From: Phialophora verrucosa
Lineage: Eukaryota; Ascomycota; Eurotiomycetes; Chaetothyriales; Herpotrichiellaceae
Reading direction: 5' to 3'
DNA: 64,000 bases
Assembly (NCBI GenBank): GCA_002099365.1
Contig: MSED01000015.1
Span: 2,170,001 to 2,234,000 of the forward strand
The translations under genes and the position numbers were made by a program. Shown here piece by piece: positions 11,475 to 22,900 of the stretch (position 1 is its first letter; every line of letters starts with the position of its first letter). A model generated the notes under the pieces. It was not told the DNA's origin. It saw only the letters and a program-made list of their open reading frames with translations, and searched no databases.

Positions 11475-11939
11475 TCGGCGCGTGGCAGGGCACGGCACGG
11501 CAGGGCCACATGCAGGAACAATATCCTGGATCAGTTCGAAGAGATTGAGAACCTTTGGCCCTTAATCTCTATCTCACTTCTCGAGACACGTCAGGTGGGA
11601 GCTACACCAAAGGTACGGGCACAAGTGAACGATAAGGTGAGGGACAATCGATTCATTTGTCTTCTCTCTTGATTTCTGCAACAGCACATGAGCTTACTCG
11701 AACTCTTGCTACGGACTTCTGGCCTTTGCTGCACATGCAAGCTGTCCGTCCAGAGCCCCGAGGATGTGAAACTCCGTCATTTGTTGGCGACTGCCACTTT
11801 CTGCCTCGAGATCTTCTTTCCAAGCATGAAAACACCAATGCCAAGGCCCATCAAGAATTCATCCAACTGTGATTGACGCCGTAAACCCAAGGCCGAGACG
11901 TCAACGACGATGAAGAGGCGATAGAGCTGGTTGACGAAG

Positions 11940-12973
11940 TCACTCTTTGCCGACAATGTCGAGTTCGTCACCGTCTGATTCAACAGGCTCGGGCTTCCTC
12001 GCCGGCACAGTCTCTGTCTTCACAATCTTGCATCTGACGTCGACCAGCTTGATGGCTGGCAATTCCTTCCGGGTGAACGGCTTGACCACAGTGGGCGTCG
12101 GCTTGGTGAGCTCCTCCCCCTCGGCGTCGTCAGTGGCAGAACCAACATCTTCATCCTCGTCGGTACTGGTGGCGGCAGAGATCGTGGCCTTGGCCTTACC
12201 CTTCGTGGCAGCTCTCTTCTTTGCGGGTTTGACTTCCTTCTTCCCGGCATCATCGCTGAGCTCTTCGCCTTCGTCCTCGCTGTTGATGGTGGGTGCGGAC
12301 TGCATGGCCTTGGCAGGAGCCCTACCACGAGCCGGCTTCTTCTTGGCAAGCTCTTGGTCGGAAGCAGCAACGACGGCCTCTTTGCCTTTATCCTTGGTCA
12401 TGACAACCTTGTCCTTGGTGGCGGCCCTACCGCGAGCCTGCTTCTTCTTGGCAGGTTCTGTATCAGAAGCAATGTCGTCCTCACTGAGCTTGGCGGCGGC
12501 GTCGTCATCACCAGCGTCATCCTTCGCGTTCTTCTTTGCAGCACGCTTACGCTTGGTTCCGGCAGCAGCGGCGTCTTTGGCACCAACAGTAGCCTGGTTG
12601 CCATCCTTCTTGACCCATGCGGCGCCAGCATCCTCGAGTTCCTTCAAGAAGGCACGCACTTTGTTCCTGCAATCGCGCGTTAGTTTGCCTGATTATTTTG
12701 CCTTGGAGCGGAGCGATTATGACTAGGTGCTACACAGTCACCCGCCGCAATCACCGCGGACAGCTGGGCGGCATAGATATCGAGAGAGGACAAGTGGATG
12801 AGGAGGATCAAGACTTACGCAGCACCGCCAGCGCTCATGCCAGTCTCTTGAGCCAAGGCATCGTAGTCGATGCTCGGTTTCTCCTTGGCAAACTTGATGC
12901 ATGCCTTGAGGAAGACCTCGCCGAGCGTGGGGGTTTTGGCCTTGCGACCGGTCGCCTCGGTGTTTGTAGCCAT
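11940..12973 (-). CDS. Fungal Myb-like DNA-binding protein with long basic/acidic tail (paralogue B)
   Basis: Two minus-strand exons (12973-12819 and 12666-11940) give 293 residues. Residues 18-63 (GEVFLKACIKFAKEKPSIDY to VRAFLKEL) match the Myb-like domain of the neighbour at 10609-11194. The tail is far longer and alternates acidic runs with basic repeats of the type KKKQARGRAATK, KKKPARGRAPAK and AKKRAATKGKAK, which resemble AT-hook or histone H1-like patches without the canonical GRP core. It is probably a nuclear chromatin protein. The coding intron (12667-12818, 152 nt) is phase 2 at the position aligned with that of paralogue A. The start was set at the ATG just after a probable UTR intron. 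Confidence 0.8.
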
Positions 12974-12978
12974 GATGT

Positions 12979-13128
12979 CTGGTTTCTTGTCAGTGTTTTT
13001 AGAGAGTGGTCAAGAGGTTCAGTTGAGACCAACGTTTCGCGGATATGATCGCTGGTATCACCTTAATTTTGGGTCAGAACACTCTCAACAGGCTTGTTGA
13101 ATTGTAGATGGGAGACGAACAGACATAC
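12979..13128 (-). other. 5' UTR intron of Myb-like gene B
   Basis: On the minus strand a GTATGT donor at 13128 and an AAACCAG acceptor at 12979 frame a 150 nt intron ending five bases before the ATG (CAG|ACATC ATG). The distance and context match paralogue A. The acceptor is firmer than the donor. Confidence 0.55.
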
Positions 13129-16026
13129 CAGGAGTGTAGAAGGCTGTCGATGAGTTGCAAAAGGACCAACAGTGGTGCGGGTGTTAGACGGTGGTGAAGT
13201 GCGGATGATTTGAAGAAACCATGAAGACAGTGTTATGGTAGAATGAGATTGAGCTCACTGCCCGCAAAAAATCGCCAAGGAAAGCTCCATTATTTCGCAG
13301 TGAAGAATATTTCATATGGATGGTGCTGCCTGTGACCATGGGTCTGGCATGAACGCGCCCCATGATCATGAACTGACCGTTGGAGGCGACAACGACACTC
13401 AGCATTTTCAGACATCTGGAAATCTCTGGAACCCCAGTCCCCCGCATTAACAATGCGAATTTATATTCAAAAACAGCAGGGCCATCCTGAGAAATGCTGT
13501 GGCTGTTGATGCACTGATAAGCGGTGTAGTTGATCTTGGAGGTCTGGTAGAATCGTCCACAGATGGACGCACTCGCACCGATATCCTTGTCGCTTTGTCC
13601 GACGTGCTTGTTGTTCACATACATTAGCGACAAATACATGAACAGTCTCTTTGACAGCAATCAAGACAAACACAGGTTAGGCCAGCCCATCCCGGTCAAG
13701 GGCAGTGCAAGGAAGTGCTTAGCCATGTGGAGAGCGTGTGGTTTCCTGGGTGCTCGAGACTGCATTGGTACCCTCTCTTCCGCGATTTCAAGGACTCAGG
13801 CGTTCATGGCTTCATGGCTTCTCTGGAGACGCAAGACAGAGGCCATGTCGTCTGCATAAAGGTCCAGATGAGCTTGGCCATACGGAGCAGCTCCAATGTG
13901 AAGGAGCGGAATTCAGCAACTGGGGCGAGCCTGATGAATGCAAGACCTCTGGTAGCCCTTTGGAACCAATATTGTAGGCATGCATGGTGGCTCAAGCCTC
14001 CTATTCTCTGCTTACCGTAGGACATTCACAATCTGCCGGGTACGAGCTGCAGACTTTGGTCGAAACCGTCACCAGGGTGAAAGTCGGATCTGTCCTAGCT
14101 TGAGGATCTTACCTAAATGACGGTGGTTCCTCGAAGGTGTGGTTTTGGGCGCTGCCTTGTCGGCAGACGCTGAAGACGAGTCGAGCTCCTGCTTTGTCCT
14201 TTGGTGGAGCGGATGATTCTGCCATGGAGCTCCATAGGTAGGCGACGTCAGGCTCTCAAAAGCAATTACTTCCATCCAAGAACGGCACCGGAAGCAAGAG
14301 CCCGTAAATTCCACGTGGCTGAACACACTGCATGCGTGCCGTTCTTGTCACCGAAAATGACAAGGCACTTAAGTCAGTTTGACGGCTACGCGACTTCAGG
14401 GGTCCTTCGGGCTTAGAGGCCCGGCACACTCGATGAGCTGTTTAGCAGGGTCGAGAACTCGACAACATGCCCGCAAGGGTCCCGGTTTAACGAACAGCCG
14501 TCGCATGCGAAATAGAAGAAGTACTGGGTACGTACGGACGTGCAACAGCGAGACAACAGCGAGCTGAGGGGGTGGTGTGACGGGAAACGCGGACTTTGGG
14601 TTTTGGTGGTCAGAGCCTCCACCTCGGTTGGGAATAGCGGCGCCTGGGCTCGCGTGTTAGGCGCCGCCAAACCACCGACTGGCGAGCATGGAACGCAGCT
14701 GAGTCGCTGACCTTGCTCACTCCCCGGCTCGCTCCAGGTCAGCAGCTGGATCGCCAGAGTTTTCCACGTGGCCATCGGTGTAACCGATCGTGTGGCTTGC
14801 GCGCTAGTACCGAAACTATGGGAAGACCACGTGGAGAAGGGTTGCCAGATTACCTTCGCTTGCAGCTGGAGCTGGCTTCGCTACCAGTCAATAATTAGAA
14901 CTCAATATGGATGATTCGCATGGTTGACAGGCCGTGCGCTGTTGCCCCGAATGATCCGAGTTGACAGAAAGGGGAAGAGTGCGGGAAGAGGGCGACTTCG
15001 GCAGCACCAAACCGGACATGGGGCTTGGGAGAGTGGAAGGTCGATGGTGGTCTGGAACGGTCTCGTTGGCTTCGTTCTCCCAATGTGGTGTGCGGCCTGC
15101 CCCTCGATTGGCATGCGCCAGAAGGTTTGATGGCGCTCCGATGGCGTTTCCATCGTCTGCAGCTTACGAGAAGACCAAAACCCGACAGAGCGGAACGGAT
15201 GCAAGCCATGATCTCGGACACCTCAGCAAAGGCTTGTCCGACTTTTTGCCACGACTCCACGGTCTGCGACGTCCTAGCAACGCGGGTGATACAGGAACCT
15301 GCAAGCATGGCGCCAAAGTCGCTGCAAAGTCGCTGCAAAGTCGCTGCACAGCAACCTCTAACCCTTGATATTGTACACAGTAATTATCTTCACTAGTATA
15401 GCGATCTGTTCGTCGCCAAATAATGTACAAGCATTTTGTGTCCACCAGTTCCATGCCTCTCTTTGGAAGTCCTCGCAGCGATGAAGCTGGATTCATCGAC
15501 TGTCATACGTCAATGTCACTACCATTGACGCCCTCCTCGACCGTTTCGTCACCTGCGAAGATGCGCCCGTCGTGACCATTGGGCCGAGCGCAGCGAAGAA
15601 TCACGCATGCACGCCGCGCAGGGTCAAATCTCCGTCACAGCAACCTCTTCCTGTCGGCCCAAGCTGACCATCCACTCTACCGACAGTATTTGTCCTTCGT
15701 GACCCTTCGCTCACAGCCCACTCCCTGACGCCTTGTCGCTCGCATGCGGAGAACGGAGGAAAGAAAATATGCGAACAACCCCTTGCCCACTGCAAGCGCT
15801 GTCGTTGTCACTGAAAGGATCCGGACATGAGGATGCGTAGTTCATCTTTCTGAGAGCCGAGTGCTATTCGGTCTCTCCATAAGATGGCCGTCTTGGGGTT
15901 TGTTGAGTCCTCAAGCGGTGGGAGCGTGACAGAGCCGGAGGATGAACCTCCAGTGTATCAATAGTTCGTAGTAAGAGTGACTGAAGTGGCAACGCCACAA
16001 TACACAAATTCTTTTGATCGTGAATG
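13129..16026. other. Gene-poor region
   Basis: About 2.9 kb lies without a gene I can support. Open frames are short, overlap on both strands and have no family character. The base composition is normal and CA/TG are not depleted, so this is not RIP-mutated DNA. The only structure noted is a perfect 11 bp triple repeat at 15315-15347. Confidence 0.5.
15315..15347. repeat. Three perfect copies of an 11 bp unit
   Basis: The unit AAAGTCGCTGC occurs three times back to back with no mismatch. Its length is not a multiple of three, and no coding frame explains it. Confidence 0.9.
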
Positions 16027-16963
16027 TCATGAGTGTGTTCGTGGGCTGGGTCCCTTTGCGGATCCTACTGTTTCACCTCCGTGACACCCCTTCTCGTGTC
16101 GTTTCATGTTACTCCTCACGCTGAAGTACTTTCCACATCCTTCGTGCTTGCATTTGTAGGGCTTTTCACCTGTATGCGAATACGTATGGATTTTCAGAGA
16201 ACTCGGCCTCGAAAAGGGCTTGTTGCATGTCGGACAAATGTACCGTTCTTGAGTCTGAGGGTATGAGGGAGGGTTTGCAGGGGGGTAATAATGATGGTGC
16301 TGCCACGTTGGAGCCAGTGATGGATCGATCGGCGGTAGACTTATACCGGGGAGGGGTCCGGGAAAGTCGGTTGGCAGCGGCCGTTGTTGGGAAAGTCCAG
16401 CAAATACAGGGGCCTCCACCTGAACGTCACTTAATGGTGCGGCTAAAGGACGGAGCTGTCGATCCTGGTGCGCAGCATCTGGCCCACGCCGGAGAAAATG
16501 TGCTGGCCATGAATTGGATTCCGTCGAAGAAGGATAAGCAGTTGCCGGCTCAGTGACCGACGGGTATGAGGAGGGTCGCTGAGCGTACAATTCGGGATTC
16601 GTGCTCTGATGGTATCCGTTCCGGCTGGAAACGACTCCAGGTGAAGTATTTGTGGGTGAGGGTCGTGCGAAATCGAAATTCGATGTTGGCAGAAATTCTG
16701 GTGTTGGTGGAGGCAGAGATCTTGGGCTTCCTGCTATCTTCGGCCTGTCAGGGCTTATTCCATGTCCATGTGAGCCTCCCGATATTCGTCGTACGGGATC
16801 GAATGTTGGAGAGGAAGCATTTCCTGGCGCTTGTCAGCATGTGAAAAGCCTCTCGACGAAGCAGACCCAGAAGCTACAAACCTTTCACGGACTGCTCGCT
16901 GACGTGTTCAAGGAGGCTAGAAATTGACGGTAATGAAGGTCTGACTTTGTTTGCCTGGTCCAT
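16027..16963 (-). CDS. C2H2 zinc finger transcription factor
   Basis: Two minus-strand exons (16963-16882 and 16829-16027) with a 52 nt intron give 294 residues. The open frame seems to start at 16590, but coding sequence continues upstream without a stop to the acceptor at 16830. A first exon with a proper ATG ([20 protein letters not shown]) joins in frame. That [10 protein letters not shown] segment is a common N-terminal motif of fungal C2H2 regulators. The middle is Pro/Ser-rich. The C-terminus carries two adjacent fingers: [21 protein letters not shown], joined by a TGEKPYK linker to [24 protein letters not shown]. It is a nuclear DNA-binding protein with unknown targets. A palindromic element lies 84-128 bp upstream of its ATG. 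Confidence 0.87.
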
Positions 16964-19900
16964 GGCAGCGGATGCCCCCAGAAAGGTGGGTGAGGGTAAA
17001 GGAGGCTGCAGAGATCGACTCGACTCATAAGGTGGAAGCAACGCCAATGCCATAGCACAGGTGTATAATGGTTCGAACCGGCCTATGGCATGAATCTAGG
17101 GCAAGGTCCAGCTTCTGTGCTGTCAAGTCCCCGGGTCGATGTGGGAAAAGGTCCTGCTTCCAACCGAGTGACTGATCGATGGTTGTCCTCGTCAATGTTC
17201 CAAGTAGAGATTGAGGAATTCTTGCTTGCCGAAGGCGATGGAGGGAGATCGGTGATCTACGACGAGGTGACGGCAGGGTAAGGAGGGGATTATGCCGAAA
17301 TTATTGAGGTGAAGTGTCTACTCTGCACTGGCGGGGAAGGTTGCGAAAGACCGAAAGAAGATACTGGTTGAGAGCGAGAGGGATCGTGGGTTGGTGGAGA
17401 TCAGGGTTGTGACGTTGCAGCAGGAATGAAGCAAACAGGTCCGGGTTCAAGACTGATCGCTGCCTTTTGACATTTGACGAACGGCTCGCTTAAGGGAAAA
17501 AGGGTACTAAAAGCGACAGAGGAAGACGAAGTCTTGCGGGCCACATTAAAGAGCAGGGCGCTTCCGGGGCCGAGGACTCGAGGGGTGAAGATCGTCGAGA
17601 AGAAGATGGAGCCAGAGGTGAGCGAGAGGTGATTGGGAGGGTGGGCAGACCACGGGCTATCCCACCCCAGTCGTCGAATAATGCAGCGGCCTTAAGGGAC
17701 TCGTACACTTGTGCCTGGTTTGGCACCCAAGAGGCGTGCGATGTGCGGGCTTGGTGGAAGATCAAAAGTGGGCAGAAGGTGAGTTTAAAGCCACTGTTGG
17801 TAAGAATGTGGCCCGTCTCGTAGGGGAGTGGGATGAACTAGTGCTAGAGTTCAGAGTGCCACCGGTTCGGGTGCGTAATCGGTGGTCAAGGCTGTTCTCA
17901 CTACCTCGTCATTACCACTTCCGACGATGGCTGACTTTTTGCTGAGTTGCCCAGGTGGTTCGCTGGCTGCCAGATCTGTCGGGAAGGTCAAGGTGTTTCA
18001 GTCCACAATGGACACCAGAGGAGGAGGATGGGTCAGCGGGCGCGTGTTGGGTGATGGAGAGTCCTGCCGTGCGAGATTTTAAAATCTACTGGAATGCTGT
18101 TAGTGAGAGCCTAAGATGTGGCGCGAGAAGATGGTGCAGAACGCTTCTCTTCGCAGGCAAGTGAGCGGGTATGTGAGGGTACGCCTGTCCCGATGTACAT
18201 ACAGGGCCGTCTGAGGACCGTCGCGCAGGGAAGAGAAGGAAGACCATCGCAGCACTCACTCCAACATGGTAAGGTATTAGCGATACCGGGGTTGCTGGCA
18301 CATGCGATACGTACGTCCTGTTTATTTTGGGACAGATGACGAGGAGAATTTCAGTCCAAACTCGGAACGGCGCCGAAGGAATAAGCCAACGACAGCTCCA
18401 ACAGGGCGAAATTCCCAAGTTTTATCACACTGCTTACGATACTGTTGGCGGGCTACTTAATCCCTCCGTTGACACAGTGGTCAAGGATAATCGCATGCTC
18501 TCCCTTGCCGTCCATGAGTCTACTAGCATGGTAGAACAAGGGCCTGTGTGGTGGCCGGGGCGGATTCATAGTGGACGCGACTCAGCCAGGCGTTAGCGAG
18601 GGGCGTTGAGAGGCGCAACGTTCCAGGCGTCAAGCCGGCTGGAAAGTTTGATAAAGGGTACGAGAGTGTACTGTAATGCTGGTGTCTTTCCGTGAACGGC
18701 TCGAGGTTCGCAGTAACAGCCGGAGTGGTGAGGTCCAGAGATCTACCGGACTGGTGGCCCCTGTGATGCCGAAACACGATCAGGCGATCAAGCGGCAATC
18801 CTTAGTGCCAATGCTAAGAGTGGAGGTCTCTTCCAGGGTGTCGAGCCCATGACTAGTAGCCCCGGGCATCCCTGGCATGTATGTAAGCCGCTAAGCTCAA
18901 ACCTTCAACAAGCTGCTTTGGGCTCTGGGCCTTGGATCGAATCCATGCCCTTGACTCACCGCAAGATACGGATGTGCGGCAAACTTGCAAGGCTATCTGA
19001 GCGCGGCCGACACAAGGGTCTTCGCCTGTAGTTGCAGTGTGGGCAATGGGAAACTGGCATGCTGAAACTCTGCAGCGAAGGACGTGGGCCTAGATTCAAC
19101 AAACAGCTTCCTCGACGTGGCCTTCGAGCAGACATAACTTGTGTCTCTTGATGGTCAAAAAAGCCTTAGATTTGGAACCGCTCGGATATGTGAAGAAGGA
19201 GGCTCGGACCAAGGACATCGTTGCTCTGGCAATCCATTGACCACCCCAGAGACAGCTCCGCCTACTCCGTAGAGCATGGGTCATTCATCACAGAGATGTG
19301 CTCCGCTGGCACGCGGACTGCGATACAGGGGATCTTGAAGACGTCGTCTGGCAGAGTCTCCCTGGGTCATCACAGATCTAGTGAAACTTGGAGGTCTACG
19401 CTTCTTCAGATCCATGTGGAACAACTGGAAAGGAGCAAAAGCCTGGGGACTGTTCGCTTAGCAGGGATGGCGAGTCGACCCAATGAGCTTCGCTCGGAGA
19501 TTATGCGCATAACGATTCTCTAGTGTCTAGCCTTTGACGGACTCGCTTACCGATTACCTGGTCCTGTGCTTGCCAATGAACTCAATCACGAGCCTTTACC
19601 CTGGTATCCTTGGCTCTGTGGCAAGCTGAAGAAGAGATCTACGCGATCGCAGTTCAGCTTCCGGCAGATCCAAGAACGATTCTCAGAGGGAGAAATTCTC
19701 AAGGAAGGCCGTTCATACTGCTGCCGTCGAGTGAACCCCGCAGGCGTATTCGCAGTGGCAGAAGATAGACAGCCTGTGTAGGGGAGGGTCCGCCGTTTTC
19801 GCTGCGTCGTCGGGTTTTCTTCTCGTCGTCAGTTTCCTTTTCCTCATTTGTCCAAGTGTTCCCCGTGCTCGAGTTGCTTCTTAGCGAACAGCGGCCTTGC

Positions 19901-22900
19901 ACCCCTGCCTGTTCCGAAGCAGCGGCGTCATTTGGGCTTCCACCCAACCAGAGCGCCATTCGTCGTCCGAGCCGGGCTGACCCAAGCCACGCATGTCGAT
20001 CTGGTTGCACATGGTCCCGTGGAGCCTGTTTGATCATCCCGGCGTCATCCTCATGATTTCCCATGCAGCTGCCGAGAGTTGGCCTTCCCCATCCGGACCG
20101 TTATCGATCGCACACGCTGTGTTATCCCTTGACTTTCTCCTGTTTGATCCCGTAGATATGCCGTAAATCTACGGTCAGGCCGCACCCCAGCATAGGCGGC
20201 TCTACCTGACCCTGGCTGATGACGGCCTTATGCGAAATGAAAGGCGCAAAGGCCCGCCAGTCCGTCTTCTTACCGCCGGTTTCATGTTTTCAGTCACTGT
20301 ACGCCATGCTTATCGGATGCGGAATAGGGGCCTCGCATTATCCGAGGCCACGCGAGGGCGTTAGACTTTGGGTCGAGCCCAGCATCCGGCCATTAGTGAA
20401 CACCGGAATTGCTTCACTATTGCTATTGCGTAGGTGGACGATCTGGCGGTCTGAAGAGCCATCACTGCATAATTGCACAACCATGATACTTTCCTACTCA
20501 GGTGTTGCTAGGGGATGGAAAAGTCATACGAGCAAACGTACTGGACTTGCAGGAGGGTGTGCCAGCGTCGCCTGTACCTGCCCCCCAGCAGAGTCAGCAC
20601 TCGCAGGATGCAGCGAGTCTAGCCAGAACAATGAGGGCATTCTCTATTTCAAGGTTGCTAAATGCCCACTACGAAGTGCATGGCGCACACTAGCCATAAA
20701 ACGGGGTTATTGCCTGTTCTCTTCAGCTTCGATTGAACACCCAGGTGGCCCACGTGGCTCCGAAGTCGCGTGCATGCCTAACGAAACACTATCCGCTGGC
20801 CCCGTTCCCTGCGTGTCTCTGACCGATTTGGCTTGAGATATCAAAAATCCGAGGAGGCGATCATGTTTGATCAGAGATTGTGGCTACTATTGACCTGGCT
20901 CTGCCGTGCACCTGCACCTTAATCTACAAGAGTGTCATTTACAAGTGGACGTTGGATGTCCAGTTTGTCAGAGCTCCAAGCGATGCAAAATGATGTGCAA
21001 CGATCGCCAGGGCGCTTCTTTAAACCTCGGTGCTTTGCTATCCCCAACCGAGTAAGACGGGCATAACATCATTTCTATGGTGAAGTCGTGCTACTGTACC
21101 GTCGACCCACACTTGGAGCATCGCGCGGTGCTGTCGACGGCGTGTCTCGGCAGGGAATACGTGGGGCATTTCTGCTGTCGCAACTTGCTTCACGTCGCCC
21201 TTCCACTCCCAAAGAGACCCGCTCTTGTACGTAGTTCGAATCTAACAAGCCGGACGCCGGAGTGGGAATGGTACGAGTACTCTTCGGGGCATCAGGCCAG
21301 CTTCTAGAAGTGAGATAACGTCCGAAGCTCGCTGAGAGCCCCCCCCCTCATGGCCGGACTGGAAGGCTGGGATAACAGCACTCCTTTGGGAGGGCTAATC
21401 TTTTATGCTGCTGCTGGGCTGCACGTCAAGTGTGGTAAAAGGCACCGTTTGAGAGGAGGCCAAGTTTACAGTATTATTTCGCTTCGTGGGGCTCTCAACC
21501 CTCACCAAGCAACAGCGGCATGTTGCGACTTCTGGGCGATAGCACCCGACTGCAAGGGCTTGCCTGCGACACATACTAGGACAAGGGCCAGCCAACCTTC
21601 GGTGTTTCCAACAGTCTCCGAAAAGGATTCATGTCATCCATTACTGAGTACACATTCTGCTTTGGGTGCCGTCTACACTCAAGCGTTCCAGTGATCCTTA
21701 ATATTTCTAAGTGCAGAATTGTCCACATTGTTGAGTGCGAGTGGGAACATCCTAGTAATAAGCCTCGTATTCGGCTACTCATCTCGCTTTCCCCTGCTGA
21801 TGCGTCTCCCCTCCTGCCACCAGTGACAGTCTGAGAAGTTCCGCCAGATTCCTGGCGACCAGCCCTTCCACAGACTAGCCCACCAAAGAGTACCCTATCG
21901 GCGATCCTTCGCCAACGTTAAAGACGAAACAGACAAGTCGCAGAGGGCAATTCAAGCCAGCCGGGTCATTTCCCCGCCAATTTTCCACGTGGCAGCCATC
22001 CCTGGCAACGGCCACTGCTCGTTCCACTTTTTACGAACAAGGCCCCTGATCATCCTCGAGCTCGCGGCCGAAGTAGGATCAAGGACACACTGGACACACA
22101 ACGTGCGGACGCCAGTGAAACTCAAACCATACCACGGTACGTTTTCACCCGGGATCGGGGTGCTCCTCTTCGTCGCCCAGGACCTGTCCAGTCGCCCACT
22201 CCTCTTCTCCAGGAAGCTTGGGACATTCCTCGACGTGTGCATGGGGATATTCCGTGGAGCCTTGTGTGGTGGGTTATCGCAAGCTGGGTCCCAAGTGAGA
22301 GAGAATTCGCTCATGCAACTAGCCTCGTTCACAACGTTTTAGGATTGAAACAAACGCTCAAACGAGTCATGGGCAACGACCCAGGCTTCTCTTTCTGTGC
22401 ACTTGCAGCCCATCGAGGCTCTGCTGAGCTGACCATGACGGCTTACCCTAGATGGTTAAAGTGATCCTGCCGTTTTGAGCACCGGCGATTGGCACCCGCG
22501 GCCGTGCCCAGCCTTCACCAAATGGTGGCACCCTTGTTCTCACCAAATTCCCGGCAAAATTTGGTTAGCAGCCTCCCCAGGGCACGTGGTTCTAAACTCT
22601 CACGTCGAGACTCGAAACCCCGAAATCCCCGGGTCCCCGAAAGGCCCGCACAAACGGGCGCGGTCATGGCAGGATTAACCGCAAGGCCGGACAAGAGTCA
22701 ACTATGTGGGGATTTTGTTCGTCTTCTCAGATGCCTCACCCATGTCCTGCCTCCCTGCGTTTGACGTACAGAGTCCCGAAGCATGCATCGAGATCGGGAC
22801 CGGAATTTCGTATTTGTTGCTACTATTGCCACCACTATCCCCTGCTGGCAGAGCCACGATGGCTGGCTGAAAGAACGGCGTCGGCCGCGGCATTCAACAC

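Larger units (their letters stand above)
11195..11939. other. Upstream region of Myb-like gene A
   Basis: About 745 bp runs from the start of gene A to the 3' end of gene B. It holds the UTR intron and TATA candidate listed above, plus a run of overlapping GATCGATGATC-like words near 11367-11388. No further gene is seen. Confidence 0.5.

Noticed and set aside
11947..12726. 259-codon Ser-rich plus-strand frame resembling a cell-wall protein
   Set aside because: It is the complement of the Lys/Ala-rich tail of Myb-like gene B; the minus strand has the domain and proper splicing.
17049..17089. tRNA-like arms with a GGTTCGAACC core
   Set aside because: Only about 41 nt separate the arm ends, there are no D or anticodon arms, and the core is simply a palindrome.
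20219..20836. 205-codon plus-strand frame in the gene-poor region
   Set aside because: No domain, signal peptide or splice context; it looks like a chance frame.
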